A stretch of DNA of 64,000 nt from VRUE01 sp036376915 (GCA_036376915.1 DASUZK010000114.1:22471-86470); one strand, 5' to 3'. Counted from the stretch's first letter, positions 33,800 through 42,515 are shown. The notes: generated by a model from the sequence alone, not told the origin. Numbers and translations are program-made.

Positions 33800-34194
33800 T
33801 CCTGGTCGACAGCTCCGCCTGGATCGAGTTCCTCCGCGCCACCGGGGGCGGGCCGCATCTGCGGCTTCGCTCGGCGCTGCAGAAGGGCGAGGCGCTGGCC
33901 TGCACCGACCCGATCCTGATGGAGATCCTTGCCGGCGCTCGCGACGATGCCGACCGCGACCGCCTGCGCCGTCTGCTGCTGGGACTCGAGTTCCTTGCGG
34001 TCGACGGGCCTGCCGATTATGAGAGCGCCGCCGAGCTTTACCGGCTTTGTCGCAGGGGGGGCGAGACCCCGCGCAAGCTGGCCGACTGCCTGATCGCTGT
34101 TGTCGCGATTCGCAACGACGCCGAGCTGCTCTGCGAAGACGCCGACTTCGAGGCGATTGCGCGGCATGCGCCGCTGCGGCTTGCAATCGGATAG
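33796..34194 (+). CDS. VapC-type PIN-domain toxin, 132 aa
   Basis: The PIN motifs ILVDSSAWIEFLR, PILMEILAG, LADCLIAVVAIRN and CEDADFEAIA supply the four acidic residues. Its GTG overlaps the antitoxin stop by 4 nt. This is module 2, directly behind the fused hydrolase gene. Confidence 0.9.
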   Translation: MILVDSSAWIEFLRATGGGPHLRLRSALQKGEALACTDPILMEILAGARDDADRDRLRRLLLGLEFLAVDGPADYESAAELYRLCRRGGETPRKLADCLIAVVAIRNDAELLCEDADFEAIARHAPLRLAIG

Positions 34195-34218
34195 CGGGAT
34201 CGTGATGCATGTGAATGC

Positions 34219-34238
34219 TAGGATGCATATCGATATGC
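34219..34238 (+). promoter_or_regulatory. -10 element and operator of the third VapBC module
   Basis: TAGGAT (34219-34224) is followed at once by the perfect 14-bp palindrome GCATATCGATATGC (34225-34238), which contains the start ATG (34235). Repressor binding would cover the transcription start. Confidence 0.6.
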
Positions 34239-34498
34239 GCACGACGATCGAGCTCAGTGATCGGACCTATGCCCGCCTCAGGGCGAAGGCCGCCGAACGG
34301 GGGATGCGCGGCTTCTCGGCGATCGTGGAGGAGGCGCTCGAGCGCCTCCTCGAGCAGGGGGGTGAGGACGACCTCGCATCTGCCTTGGCGGCGGCCGAGG
34401 GAGCGTGGAGCGAGGGCGACGTCGAGGAGTGGGAGCGAGAGCGCGAGGAGGCGTGGGCGACTTGGCCGGCGGACCGGTACTCGACTCCGACGTCTTGA
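34235..34498 (+). CDS. ribbon-helix-helix (VapB/CopG-like) antitoxin, 87 aa
   Basis: MRTTIELSDRTYARLRAKAAERG and FSAIVEEALERLLEQ match ribbon-helix-helix antitoxins. The acidic C-terminus (EGDVEEWEREREEAW) likely blocks the toxin. It overlaps the following PIN gene by 46 nt in another frame, a larger overlap than usual. Confidence 0.8.
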   Translation: MRTTIELSDRTYARLRAKAAERGMRGFSAIVEEALERLLEQGGEDDLASALAAAEGAWSEGDVEEWEREREEAWATWPADRYSTPTS

Positions 34499-34860
34499 TC
34501 GACTACCTGCGCGGTGCCGGGCCGGGACGCGACTTGGTTCGCGCTCTGAGCCGAGGGTCCGGATACCGCGTGACGGCGGTGACCGCCTTCGAGCTGGCGC
34601 TTGGACGGTCCTATCGTGAGAACCCGCGGCCGGTACACGCCCTCCTTGCGGCCCCTTTGCTGACGCTGACGCGCAAGGCGGGACTGCGAGGCGGGGCGCT
34701 GCTCGGCGAGCTGCGACGGGGCGGAACGGCGATCGACGTCCGCGACGCGATGCAGGCCGGCATCTGCCTCGAGACCGCCTCGACCCTGGTCACCCGGAAC
34801 GTCTCTCATTTCGAGCGCGTCCCAGGCTTGCGGATTGCCCATCCAGCGGAGCTGGCATGA
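34453..34860 (+). CDS. VapC-type PIN-domain toxin, 135 aa
   Basis: GPVLDSDVLIDYLRG, AVTAFELALGR, DVRDAMQAGICLET and TRNVSHFERVPGL are the PIN acidic motifs. GTG 34453 lies inside the antitoxin's 3' end; TTG 34462 is an alternative that shortens the overlap. It is module 3 and stands back-to-back with module 2. Confidence 0.85.
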   Translation: MGDLAGGPVLDSDVLIDYLRGAGPGRDLVRALSRGSGYRVTAVTAFELALGRSYRENPRPVHALLAAPLLTLTRKAGLRGGALLGELRRGGTAIDVRDAMQAGICLETASTLVTRNVSHFERVPGLRIAHPAELA

Positions 34861-34909
34861 CGAATGGTGGACATCGCCCGTTGGCACGGTGCGGCTAGAC
34901 TGCGCCGCG

Positions 34910-35386
34910 ATGGCCACGGTAGAGGTCAATGGAGTCGAGGGCATGCAGTCCCTGATCGGGCAGGAGATCGGCCCGAGCGAGTGGCGCACCGTCAGCCAGG
35001 AGGACATCGACACCTTCGCCGCCCTCTCCGGCGACGACCAGTGGATCCACGTCGACGTCGAGCGCGCCAAGGCCGAGAGCCCCTTCGGCACCACGATCGC
35101 CCACGGCAACCTGACTCTCTCCCTGGTCGACGGCTTCCGCCAGCAACTGATCTCCTCGACCGGCTTCACCCTCGGCGTCAACTACGGCTGGAACAAGATC
35201 CGCTTTCCGGCTCCCGTCCCCGTCGACTCCAAGGTCCGCGCCAAAGCCGAGGTCGTCTCGATCGATGACAAGGGCGGCGGCTGGTACGAGGCAGTGACCC
35301 GCTTCACCCTCGAGGTCGAGGGCAACGAGAAGCCGTGCTTCGTGGGCGACAGCGTCACCCGCGTGATGGCGCCAGCCGGCAGCTAG
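34910..35386 (+). CDS. MaoC-like (R)-specific enoyl-CoA hydratase/dehydratase, 158 aa
   Basis: The hot-dog fold is recognisable from SQEDIDTFAALSGDDQWIHVD with the catalytic Asp/His, and FGTTIAHGNLTLSLV. It probably hydrates enoyl-CoA or acts on another thioester. TAGACT lies 8 nt before ATG 34910. It overlaps the convergent HicB stop by 4 nt. Confidence 0.88.
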   Translation: MATVEVNGVEGMQSLIGQEIGPSEWRTVSQEDIDTFAALSGDDQWIHVDVERAKAESPFGTTIAHGNLTLSLVDGFRQQLISSTGFTLGVNYGWNKIRFPAPVPVDSKVRAKAEVVSIDDKGGGWYEAVTRFTLEVEGNEKPCFVGDSVTRVMAPAGS

Positions 35387-35580
35387 GCTGCGACGTGCTC
35401 GCCGGCTGGAACGAAGTGCTCCAGGGTGGCATCGTGCTCTAGGGCGAATGGGATGCCCTCTTCGGCGAGCTTGACGACTTCCTCGTAAGAGTCGCCGGCC
35501 GCGGACCAGCCCTCGACATCAGGGGACTCGGCCCACCAGCCGTCGGCCTCGTGGTGATAGATGACGCGCACGGTCTCCAT
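35383..35580 (-). CDS. hicB: HicB-family antitoxin, 65 aa
   Basis: VRVIYHHEADGWWAESPDVEGWSAAGDSYEEVVKLAEEGI is a HicB-type partial RNase H fold. ATG 35580 is chosen because the family begins here; the upstream frame belongs to the hicA region. At 65 aa it lacks the extra DNA-binding domain some HicB proteins have. Confidence 0.82.
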   Translation of the reverse strand: METVRVIYHHEADGWWAESPDVEGWSAAGDSYEEVVKLAEEGIPFALEHDATLEHFVPAGEHVAA

Positions 35581-35593
35581 TCGATCCTCCAAG

Positions 35594-35827
35594 TCAGAGT
35601 AGCTTCCAGGCCTCGTCCTCGGCAAGTCCAATGTCCCTGACGAGGATCTTGCGCACGAGGCCGGAGGGGATTGTGGCTTTGTCATGGAACGCGAAGGTCA
35701 ACGGTGGCCGACCTGCCGCCTCCAACCGACGATGTGAGCCGGTTTGGCGTACAACGCGGTAGCCGAGCGGCCTGCGTTCCAAGGTGGCCAGCAGGCGCTT
35801 TGCCTTCATTGACGGAAAATGCCCCAT
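35594..35827 (-). CDS. hicA: HicA-family toxin, 77 aa
   Basis: MKAKRLLATLERRPLGYRVVRQTGSHRRL holds the double-stranded-RNA-binding-like HicA fold with catalytic His (GSHRRL), followed by FAFHDKATIPSGLVRKILVRDIG. HicA degrades mRNA. ATG 35827 has TAGAGT 8 nt upstream; ATG 35809 is also possible. It is transcribed first, hicB 13 nt behind; module 4 of the cluster. Confidence 0.83.
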   Translation of the reverse strand: MGHFPSMKAKRLLATLERRPLGYRVVRQTGSHRRLEAAGRPPLTFAFHDKATIPSGLVRKILVRDIGLAEDEAWKLL

Positions 35828-35910
35828 GCGCCGCCACTCTAGGGGGAGCTTTCGGATGGTTTTGTCTGCGTTAAGCCTGGCAGGGCTTCGCACGTCACCT
35901 GGGGTGATGG

Positions 35911-35934
35911 GGCGCCCGCCGGCTGACGGGCGCC
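35911..35934 (-). terminator. terminator-like hairpin after the cupredoxin gene
   Basis: Eight-bp arms GGCGCCCG / CGGGCGCC around an 8-nt loop begin 13 nt past the stop of the minus-strand gene at 35948. Confidence 0.55.
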
Positions 35935-35947
35935 GCTACTACGCCGC

Positions 35948-36400
35948 CTATTCGACCGTCAGCGTGCCTTCCATGCCGGCTTCGCGGTGGCCGGGAACCG
36001 AGCAGAAGAAGGTGTAGGTGCCGGGTTTGAGATTGACCGTGGTCGAGTCGGAGCTGTCGGCGATCAGTTCGGTGGCGCCGACCTCTTTGCCGCTGGAGTC
36101 TTCGATCGCGACGTCGTGGGTCAGCGACTGCGGGTTGTTGAACTCGACGGTCACCTTGCCGGCTTCGGTCGTCGCTTCGGTCGTGGTGTAGGCGAGGGCG
36201 CCTTCGGGATCGGCCTCGAAGCTGAGGGTCGCGCCCGCCCCTCCGGCTTCATTGGAGCCGCCGTCGGCGTTCGCGTTGCCCTCGGTCGTCGCCTCCGGCG
36301 CGGGTTCGGTGCTGGGGCTGGTCGTGTCGTCGCCACCGCCGCAGGCGACGAGGGCGAACGCGGCGAGGGCGAGGACGAGGAATGCCGCGACCTTCTTCAT
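35948..36400 (-). CDS. plastocyanin-like cupredoxin lipoprotein, 150 aa
   Basis: A lipoprotein signal with lipobox LVAC (Cys ~20) and a Thr/Ala-rich linker precede a single cupredoxin domain. Copper ligands are visible as His in SLTHDVAI, Cys and His in FFCSVPGH, and Met in EAGMEG. It is probably an extracellular electron carrier or copper protein. An SD (AAGGA) precedes ATG 36400. Confidence 0.88.
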   Translation of the reverse strand: MKKVAAFLVLALAAFALVACGGGDDTTSPSTEPAPEATTEGNANADGGSNEAGGAGATLSFEADPEGALAYTTTEATTEAGKVTVEFNNPQSLTHDVAIEDSSGKEVGATELIADSSDSTTVNLKPGTYTFFCSVPGHREAGMEGTLTVE

Positions 36401-36473
36401 GGCTGGGATCCTTTCCGTCGGGGGGAGCTCATTGGGACTGTAGCTGCATGCGGGGTGGGGACCCGAATGAAGT

Positions 36474-37298
36474 TCAGCGGCCCTTGAACTCCGGGGTGCC
36501 ACCGCCGAAGAAGGCCTCGACGCCGTTGCGCAGGTCCTCGGTCGCCATGCTGTCGGCGATCCCGTGGCGCTCCAACTGCAGGTGCTCGGTGAGGTTGTTC
36601 TCGATGCTCTGGCCGGCGAGGATTTTCGCCATTCGCACGTAGTGGGGGGCCTTCGCCGCCAGCTTCTCGGCCTTCGCTCGCGCCCGGTCCATCAGATCCT
36701 CGGGGGCGACGACCTCGGAGACGAGCTTCTCGGCCAGCGCGTCCTCGGCGGTCATGTTGGGGTCGTTGAGGAGGATTTCCAGCGCCCGGCTCGGCCCGAC
36801 GACGCGCGGCAGGAAGTAGGTCATGCCGCCGTCGGGGGAGGCGCCGATGCGGCCGTAGGCGCAGGCGAAGAAGGCATCCTCGGAGGAGATCCGGATGTCG
36901 CAGGCGAGCGCCAGCGAGAAGCCGGCGCCGGCCGCCGGCCCGTTGACGGCGCAGATCACCGGGTAGGGGATGCGGCGGAGGTCGACGATCGCCATGTGCA
37001 GCGCGTCGGCGCCGCGGCGCACCTGGGCGGGCAGGTCGATCTCCTCGGAGGAGACGCCCTCTTTGAACCAGTTGACGTCGCCGCCCGAGCAGAAGGCCTT
37101 GCCGGAGCCGGTCACGATCAGCGCCCGCAGCGGTGCCTGGTCGGCGAGCCACGGGAAGGCCACCGTCATCTCGCCGATCATGTCCGGACTCATCGCGTTG
37201 AAGGCCTCGGGGCGGTCGAGGGTGAGGATGCCGATCTCCCCGTCGATCTCGAGCTTCATCGTTTTCAACTCAGGCGTGCTCAGCGTCTCCGTGGTCAT
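36474..37298 (-). CDS. enoyl-CoA hydratase/isomerase family protein, 274 aa
   Basis: The crotonase fold shows the oxyanion-hole loop GSGKAFCSGGDVNWF and the second VNGPAAGAGFSLALACDIRI. The Asp in SPDGGMTYFLPR replaces one of the catalytic Glu residues of classical hydratases, so it may be an isomerase or other crotonase. An SD GGGGGAG precedes the ATG. No beta-oxidation genes are adjacent. Confidence 0.9.
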   Translation of the reverse strand: MTTETLSTPELKTMKLEIDGEIGILTLDRPEAFNAMSPDMIGEMTVAFPWLADQAPLRALIVTGSGKAFCSGGDVNWFKEGVSSEEIDLPAQVRRGADALHMAIVDLRRIPYPVICAVNGPAAGAGFSLALACDIRISSEDAFFACAYGRIGASPDGGMTYFLPRVVGPSRALEILLNDPNMTAEDALAEKLVSEVVAPEDLMDRARAKAEKLAAKAPHYVRMAKILAGQSIENNLTEHLQLERHGIADSMATEDLRNGVEAFFGGGTPEFKGR

Positions 37299-37372
37299 CT
37301 CGCTCCCCCTCTGGGCGTGAAGTTTTGGTCTGGTGGCTTTGGCCGGCTGGCCAGGAGCCTACCCTTTGGCCT

Positions 37373-39268
37373 GTGAGGGAAGCCGACGACAGGACGAAAG
37401 CGACACGGGCCGAACGGGTCGCCCAGCAGCGCCGCGAGCTGCCCGACTCGCCCGGCGTCTACCTCTTCCACGACGGCGAGGGCGAGATCCTCTACGTCGG
37501 CAAGGCCCGCTCGATCCGCAAGCGGGTCGCCTCGCACTTCTCAGGAGGGGAGACCCGGCTCACCTCGCGAGTGGACCGGATCGAGTGCCTCGTCACCTCG
37601 ACCGAGGCCGAGGCGTTGCTCGCCGAGCAGAGCTTCATCAAGCGCCACCGCCCCCGCTTCAACATCCGCCTGCGCGACGACAAGTCCTATCCCTACGTCT
37701 GCGTCAGCCTCGACGAGGACTACCCGCGCGTCTACTTCACCCGCGAGAAGCACCGGCCGGGCCGCGCCTATTTCGGGCCGTTCTCCAGCGCCAAGCGCGT
37801 GCGTGAGACCCTCGACCTGCTCGGCAAGCTGTTCCAGTTCCGCACCTGCGAGGGCGCCGAGCCCGGCCGCCGCTCCGGCAGCCCCTGCCTCGACTACTAC
37901 ATCAAGCGCTGCGGGGCGCCCTGCGTCGGCTACGTCACCCGCGAGGAGTACCGCCGCAACGTCGACGCGATCGTCGACTTCCTCTCCGGGCGCTACCGCC
38001 GGGTCGAGGCCGACGAGCAGGCGAAGATGGAGGGGGCGGCGGCGGAGCGCGAGTTCGAGCGCGCCGCCCTGCACCGCGATCGGTTGAAGGCGATCCAGTC
38101 GCTGTTCGAGCGCCAGCGCGTCGCCGGCGGCTCGGTCGGCACCGCCGACCTGATCGGGGTCGCGACCGAGGGGGCCGACGCCAACGCCCAGGTCTTCCAG
38201 GTCCGTGACGGCATCCTCGCCGAGCGCCAGAGCTTCTACCTCGACAACCAGGCCGAGCGCGAGCTGGCCGAGGTGGCGGAGGAGTTCGTCGGCCAGTACT
38301 ACTCGGCATCGCCGGCGGTGCCGCGGACGATCGTCGTCGGCCCCTACCTGCGCGACCGGGTCGAGCTGCTGGAGGCGGCACTGAGCGAGCGGCGCGGCGG
38401 CACGGTCGAGGTGCGGGTCGCCGAGCGCGGCGACAAGCGGCGCTTACGTGAGCTGGCCGAGCGCAACGCCCGCCTCGCCCTCGACCAGGATCGGCTGCGC
38501 CGCGAGCACCGCCGCCAGCGCAGGGTCGAGTCGCTGGCCGACCTGCGCGAGGCGCTCGGGATGCAGGAGCTGCCGGTGCGGATCGAGGGCTTCGACATCT
38601 CCAACCTCGGCGGCGAGCACACCGTCGCCTCGATGGTGGTGTTCGAGGGGGGTGCGACCAAGAAGGCCGACTACAGGCGGTTCCGGGTGCGGGGCGAGGA
38701 CGGCGACGGGCGCGGGTCCGGCCCCGACGACTTCGCCTCGATGGAAGAGGTGCTGGGGCGGCGGATGAACCGCTACCTGGAGCAGGTCGACCTCTCGCCG
38801 CACGACGGCAAGCGCGACGCGAGCTTCGCCTCGCTGCCGTCCCTGGTCGTGATCGACGGCGGCAAGGGGCAGCTCTCGGCGGGGATGCGGGTCCTGCGCC
38901 CCTTCGTCGAGCGCGGCGTCACGGTGATCGGCCTGGCGAAGCGGCTGGAGGAGGTCTACGTGCCCGGACGGGCGGCGCCGATCGACCTGCCCGCCGAGTC
39001 GGAGGCCTCGAAGCTGCTGCAGCGGGTGCGCGACGAGGCCCACCGCTTCGCGATCGACCACCACCGCGGCCGCCGCGACCGGGCGATGACCGGCTCGGTG
39101 CTCGACGAGCTGAAGGGTGTGGGGCCGGTGCGCAAGCGGGCGCTGCTCCAGCATTTCGGCTCTCCAGAGCGATTCGTCGCGGCCACCCGCGAGGAGCTCG
39201 AAATGGTGCCCGGCGTGCCTGGCAAGGTAGCCCGTGAGATCCACGAGCAACTGAACAGGACGGGTTGA
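37373..39268 (+). CDS. uvrC: excinuclease ABC subunit C, 631 aa
   Basis: The GIY-YIG nuclease domain (SPGVYLFHDGEGEILYVGKA) is followed by the four-Cys-like region (GSPCLDYYIKRCGAPCVGY), a UVR motif, the RNase-H-like C-terminal nuclease (GFDISNLGGEHTVASMVVF, VIDGGKGQL) and helix-hairpin-helix motifs at the end. UvrC makes both incisions in nucleotide excision repair. GTG 37373 has TACCCT 7 nt upstream; an open upstream frame is not conserved sequence. Confidence 0.96.
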   Translation: MREADDRTKATRAERVAQQRRELPDSPGVYLFHDGEGEILYVGKARSIRKRVASHFSGGETRLTSRVDRIECLVTSTEAEALLAEQSFIKRHRPRFNIRLRDDKSYPYVCVSLDEDYPRVYFTREKHRPGRAYFGPFSSAKRVRETLDLLGKLFQFRTCEGAEPGRRSGSPCLDYYIKRCGAPCVGYVTREEYRRNVDAIVDFLSGRYRRVEADEQAKMEGAAAEREFERAALHRDRLKAIQSLFERQRVAGGSVGTADLIGVATEGADANAQVFQVRDGILAERQSFYLDNQAERELAEVAEEFVGQYYSASPAVPRTIVVGPYLRDRVELLEAALSERRGGTVEVRVAERGDKRRLRELAERNARLALDQDRLRREHRRQRRVESLADLREALGMQELPVRIEGFDISNLGGEHTVASMVVFEGGATKKADYRRFRVRGEDGDGRGSGPDDFASMEEVLGRRMNRYLEQVDLSPHDGKRDASFASLPSLVVIDGGKGQLSAGMRVLRPFVERGVTVIGLAKRLEEVYVPGRAAPIDLPAESEASKLLQRVRDEAHRFAIDHHRGRRDRAMTGSVLDELKGVGPVRKRALLQHFGSPERFVAATREELEMVPGVPGKVAREIHEQLNRTG

Positions 39269-40194
39269 TGGCACGGAGTCCCTCCAGGGCAAAGGATGCC
39301 GCCGGAGGCAGCCGGAAGGCCGGGGGGCGCGAGGTCAACCTCGTCGTCATCACCGGCCACTCCGGGGCGGGAAAGTCGGAGGCGATTGCCGCATTCGAGG
39401 ACGGCGGCTACTTCTGCGTCGACAACCTGCCGCCGCGGATGATCGGCAGCCTCGGGGAGCTCTTCCGCCACGAGGGCAGCGGAGTGGAGCGGGCCGCCGT
39501 GGTCTCCGACGTGCGCGGCGGCGACTACTTCGACGACCTGCTGCAGGTGCTGGACGACCTCCAGGCCGACGGGCTGAAGCCGACCGTGCTCTTCCTGGAG
39601 GCGGACGAGGAGACGCTGGTCGACCGCTACAAGGAGACGCGACGCCGGCATCCGCTGGCGCCCGAAGGCCACATCGTCGACGGCATCCGGGCCGAGCGCG
39701 AGATGCTGGCGCCGCTGCGCGAGCGCGCCGACCTGGTGATGGACACCAGCAATCTCAGCGGCGGCACCCTGCGGCGCCGCATCGCCGAGGAGATGCTGGG
39801 CCGCCACGAGAGCGGCAAGATGGCGCTGACCCTGCTCACCTTCGGCTTCAAGAACGGGCCGCCCCACGACGCCGATCTCACCCTCGACGTCCGCTTCCTG
39901 CCCAACCCCCACTATGTCGACGACTTGCGCCCGCTCACCGGCCTCGACAGCAGAGTGCGCGATTACGTCGAGTCGGGCACGCAGGCGGGGGAGTTCTACG
40001 GCCGCCTGCTGCCGCTGCTGGAGTTCCTGGTCCCCGCCTACGTGACCGAGGGCAAGAGCCACCTGACGATCGCGATCGGCTGCACCGGCGGCCGCCACCG
40101 CTCGATCACGGTCGCCGACCGCATCCGCCGCGAGCTGGAAGGACGCGACGACGTGGTCGTCCATATGAAGCACCGCGACGCCGAACTCGACTGA
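39268..40194 (+). CDS. rapZ: RapZ/YvcJ-family nucleotide-binding protein, 308 aa
   Basis: The P-loop GHSGAGKSEAI, FCVDNLPPRM, VVSDVRGGDYFDDL and the C-terminal GCTGGRHRSITVADRI are diagnostic. In E. coli RapZ controls small-RNA decay; in Gram-positives the YvcJ role is less clear. It overlaps the uvrC stop (TGATG). The usual next genes yvcK and whiA are absent here. Its stop codon lies in the left arm of the palindromic element. Confidence 0.95.
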   Translation: MARSPSRAKDAAGGSRKAGGREVNLVVITGHSGAGKSEAIAAFEDGGYFCVDNLPPRMIGSLGELFRHEGSGVERAAVVSDVRGGDYFDDLLQVLDDLQADGLKPTVLFLEADEETLVDRYKETRRRHPLAPEGHIVDGIRAEREMLAPLRERADLVMDTSNLSGGTLRRRIAEEMLGRHESGKMALTLLTFGFKNGPPHDADLTLDVRFLPNPHYVDDLRPLTGLDSRVRDYVESGTQAGEFYGRLLPLLEFLVPAYVTEGKSHLTIAIGCTGGRHRSITVADRIRRELEGRDDVVVHMKHRDAELD

Positions 40195-40292
40195 CGCGCC
40201 CCAGGCGTTGCCAGGCGGCGTCCTCGGTCGCTCGCGTGCAGAGCACGCCACGCTCCCTGCGTCCTTGCCTGGCAACGCCTGGGGCGCGTCAG
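40191..40292. repeat. dispersed palindromic element, copy B
   Basis: The element is 102 bp with perfect 26-bp outer arms (40191-40216 and 40267-40292). Its core (hairpin GCGTGC-AGA-GCACGC) differs from copy A at only a few positions. The arms carry the TGA stop of rapZ and, on the other strand, the TGA stop of the convergent membrane-protein gene. Confidence 0.93.
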
Positions 40293-40795
40293 CTTGAGTC
40301 TGCTGCCTGAGTCTCCGGCCGCCCAGCGACGGCAATCGCCCTTGCTACCTCTTCGGTGGCCTGACCCGAGCGTCGCCATCCCTTCACCGCGAAGGCGGCC
40401 GACTGCTCCGGGTCATCGAGGTCGATGGCCGCGACGACCCATGGGCGTCCGAAGAAGACCCGCCCGACGATTCCGGACCAGAGCAGCACCAGCAGGACGA
40501 TCAGCTCGAGGGCGACCCCGATCAGGGGCAGCAGAACCAGAAAGAGCAGAAGGGCTCCAATCGCGACCGCGACCGCGACCGCGATGGCGGCCACGGGGTT
40601 GTCGTCAAAGTCCAACAGGTCGAAGTCCGGCAGCATGAGCACGTCGAGCGAACCGCCTCCGTTGTCATCGCCGAAGATCTTTTCGCGATGGGCGCGGTAG
40701 CGGTGGCGCGGATCAGGCAGCGACCTGTCCATCCAGCGTCGCCCCACCCGCCAGCGATGTCCGTCCGGAGAGGTGACGACCGTTCCCCGCAGCAT
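40289..40795 (-). CDS. membrane protein of unknown function, 168 aa
   Basis: A basic N-terminal part (SPDGHRWRVGRRWMDRSLP, HRYRAHREKI) is followed by two adjacent hydrophobic helices (~70-115) and a cytoplasmic tail with GWRRSGQATEEVARAI. I recognise no family. TAGACT lies 7 nt before ATG 40795. The stop codon is within copy B of the palindromic element. Confidence 0.6.
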   Translation of the reverse strand: MLRGTVVTSPDGHRWRVGRRWMDRSLPDPRHRYRAHREKIFGDDNGGGSLDVLMLPDFDLLDFDDNPVAAIAVAVAVAIGALLLFLVLLPLIGVALELIVLLVLLWSGIVGRVFFGRPWVVAAIDLDDPEQSAAFAVKGWRRSGQATEEVARAIAVAGRPETQAADSS

Positions 40796-40881
40796 CGACC
40801 GCAGTCTAGATCCCCCGCCGACGGGCCTCAAAGCGGAGGTATATGTCGCTTTCGGTCCCGTCGACCTAGAATCGCGCGCCC

Positions 40882-41748
40882 TTGGGCGATTCCGTCATCT
40901 CCATCCGCGGCCTGCGCAAGAGCTATGGCGACTTCGAGGCGGTGCGGGGCATCGACCTCGAGGTCCGGGCAGGCGAGGTCTTTGCGTTCCTCGGGCCCAA
41001 TGGCGCCGGCAAGACGACGACGGTGGAGATCCTCGAGGGGTATCGGGAGCGCAGTGGGGGGGAGGTCGTCGTCCTGGGGCAGGACCCCCAGCAGGCGGGG
41101 CGCGCCTGGCGCGAGCGGATCGGCATCGTCCTGCAGAGCTGCCGGCTCGACCCGTACCTCACCGTGCGAGAGTCGCTCGGGCTATATGCGGGCTACTACA
41201 GCGCGCCGCGCCCGGTCGAGGAGACGATCGAGCTGGTCGGTCTCGGGGACAAGGCGGAGACCCGCACCGGCAGCCTCTCCGGCGGCCAGCAGCGCCGCCT
41301 CGACGTCGGCATGGCCCTCGTCGGCGACCCCGAGCTTCTCTTCCTCGACGAGCCTACGACCGGCTTCGATCCCTCGGCACGTCGCCAGGCTTGGGACGTG
41401 ATCGAGGATCTGCGCGACCTCGGCAAGACCGTCTTTCTCACAACCCACTACATGGACGAGGCGCAACGCCTCGCCGACCGGGTGGCGATCATCGCCGGCG
41501 GCGAGATCGTCGCCAGCGGCGCCCCCGGAGAATTGGGAGACCGCGAGAGCCTGCCGACCACGATCAGGTATCGCCTCGGCGGCGAAGAGGTCTCGGTGGA
41601 GACGAGGACGCCGGTCGCCGATTTGCACGAGCTGACCGGGCGTGTCGTGGCCGAGGGCCTCGACCTGGAGGGCCTGGAAGTGACGCGGCCCAGCCTCGAG
41701 GACGTCTACCTCTCCTTGACCTCCGAGAACGGAGAGGACGAGCGATGA
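40882..41748 (+). CDS. ABC-2 type exporter ATPase, 288 aa
   Basis: Walker A GPNGAGKTTT, signature LSGGQQRR, Walker B LLFLDEPTTGFDP and H-loop FLTTHYMDEAQ match drug/lipid exporter ATPases of the DrrA/CcmA group. The C-terminal ~70 residues are the accessory domain common there. TTG 40882 has TAGAAT 9 nt upstream. It overlaps the permease gene (ATGA). Substrate unknown. Confidence 0.92.
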   Translation: MGDSVISIRGLRKSYGDFEAVRGIDLEVRAGEVFAFLGPNGAGKTTTVEILEGYRERSGGEVVVLGQDPQQAGRAWRERIGIVLQSCRLDPYLTVRESLGLYAGYYSAPRPVEETIELVGLGDKAETRTGSLSGGQQRRLDVGMALVGDPELLFLDEPTTGFDPSARRQAWDVIEDLRDLGKTVFLTTHYMDEAQRLADRVAIIAGGEIVASGAPGELGDRESLPTTIRYRLGGEEVSVETRTPVADLHELTGRVVAEGLDLEGLEVTRPSLEDVYLSLTSENGEDER

Positions 41749-42515
41749 GCGGCCTGGCGCTAGTCGCCCACCAGTTCCGCTACGACCAGAAGGCCTTCTG
41801 GCGCAATCCCGCCGCGGTCTTCTTCACGGTCGGCTTCCCGGTCATTCTGCTGCTGATCTTCGCCACGGTGTTCGGCGACCAGACGATCGACGTGCGTGGC
41901 GGGATCGATACCACCACCTACTACGTGCCGGCGATCATCACCCTCGCGGTGATCTCGGCGACGATGCAGAACCTCGCGATGACGCTGGTGATCGCACGCG
42001 AGGACGGCCGCTTGAAGCGCGGGCGGGGGACGCCGATGCCGGCCTGGGTCTTCATCGCCGGCCGGATCGGCAACTCGATCGTCCTCGCCCTGATCATGCT
42101 CGCCCTGGTCGCGACGCTCGGTCGCGTTCTCTACGGCGTCGCGATTCCCTGGGCGCAGCTGCCGGAGATCGTCGTCGTCCTCGTCGTCGGCGCCGCCGCC
42201 TTCTGCTGCCTCGGAATCGCGCTCACCGCGGTGATTCCCTCGCAGGACGCCGCGGCACCGATCGTCAATGCGCTGCTTTTGCCCCTCTACTTCCTCTCCG
42301 GCGTGTTCATCCCCGAAGACGAGCTGCCACAGGGCGTCACCGACTTCGCCAATCACTTCCCGGTTCGCGACTTCTTCCAGGCCTTCTTCGATGCCTACGT
42401 TCCCGGCGGTGCCAGCGGTCTGGACTGGGGCAACCTCGCCGTCGTCGCGATCTGGGGTGCCGCCGGGCTCCTGCTCGCGATCCGTTATTTCCGCTGGGCC
42501 CCGCGCGGCGGCTAG
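41745..42515 (+). CDS. ABC-2 type transporter permease, 256 aa
   Basis: Six hydrophobic helices are visible with the ABC-2 signature near LLPLYFLSGVFIPEDELP. It pairs with the ATPase directly upstream through a 4-nt overlap. The pair probably exports a drug, lipid or glycan. No regulator or biosynthesis gene is nearby. Confidence 0.9.
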   Translation: MSGLALVAHQFRYDQKAFWRNPAAVFFTVGFPVILLLIFATVFGDQTIDVRGGIDTTTYYVPAIITLAVISATMQNLAMTLVIAREDGRLKRGRGTPMPAWVFIAGRIGNSIVLALIMLALVATLGRVLYGVAIPWAQLPEIVVVLVVGAAAFCCLGIALTAVIPSQDAAAPIVNALLLPLYFLSGVFIPEDELPQGVTDFANHFPVRDFFQAFFDAYVPGGASGLDWGNLAVVAIWGAAGLLLAIRYFRWAPRGG

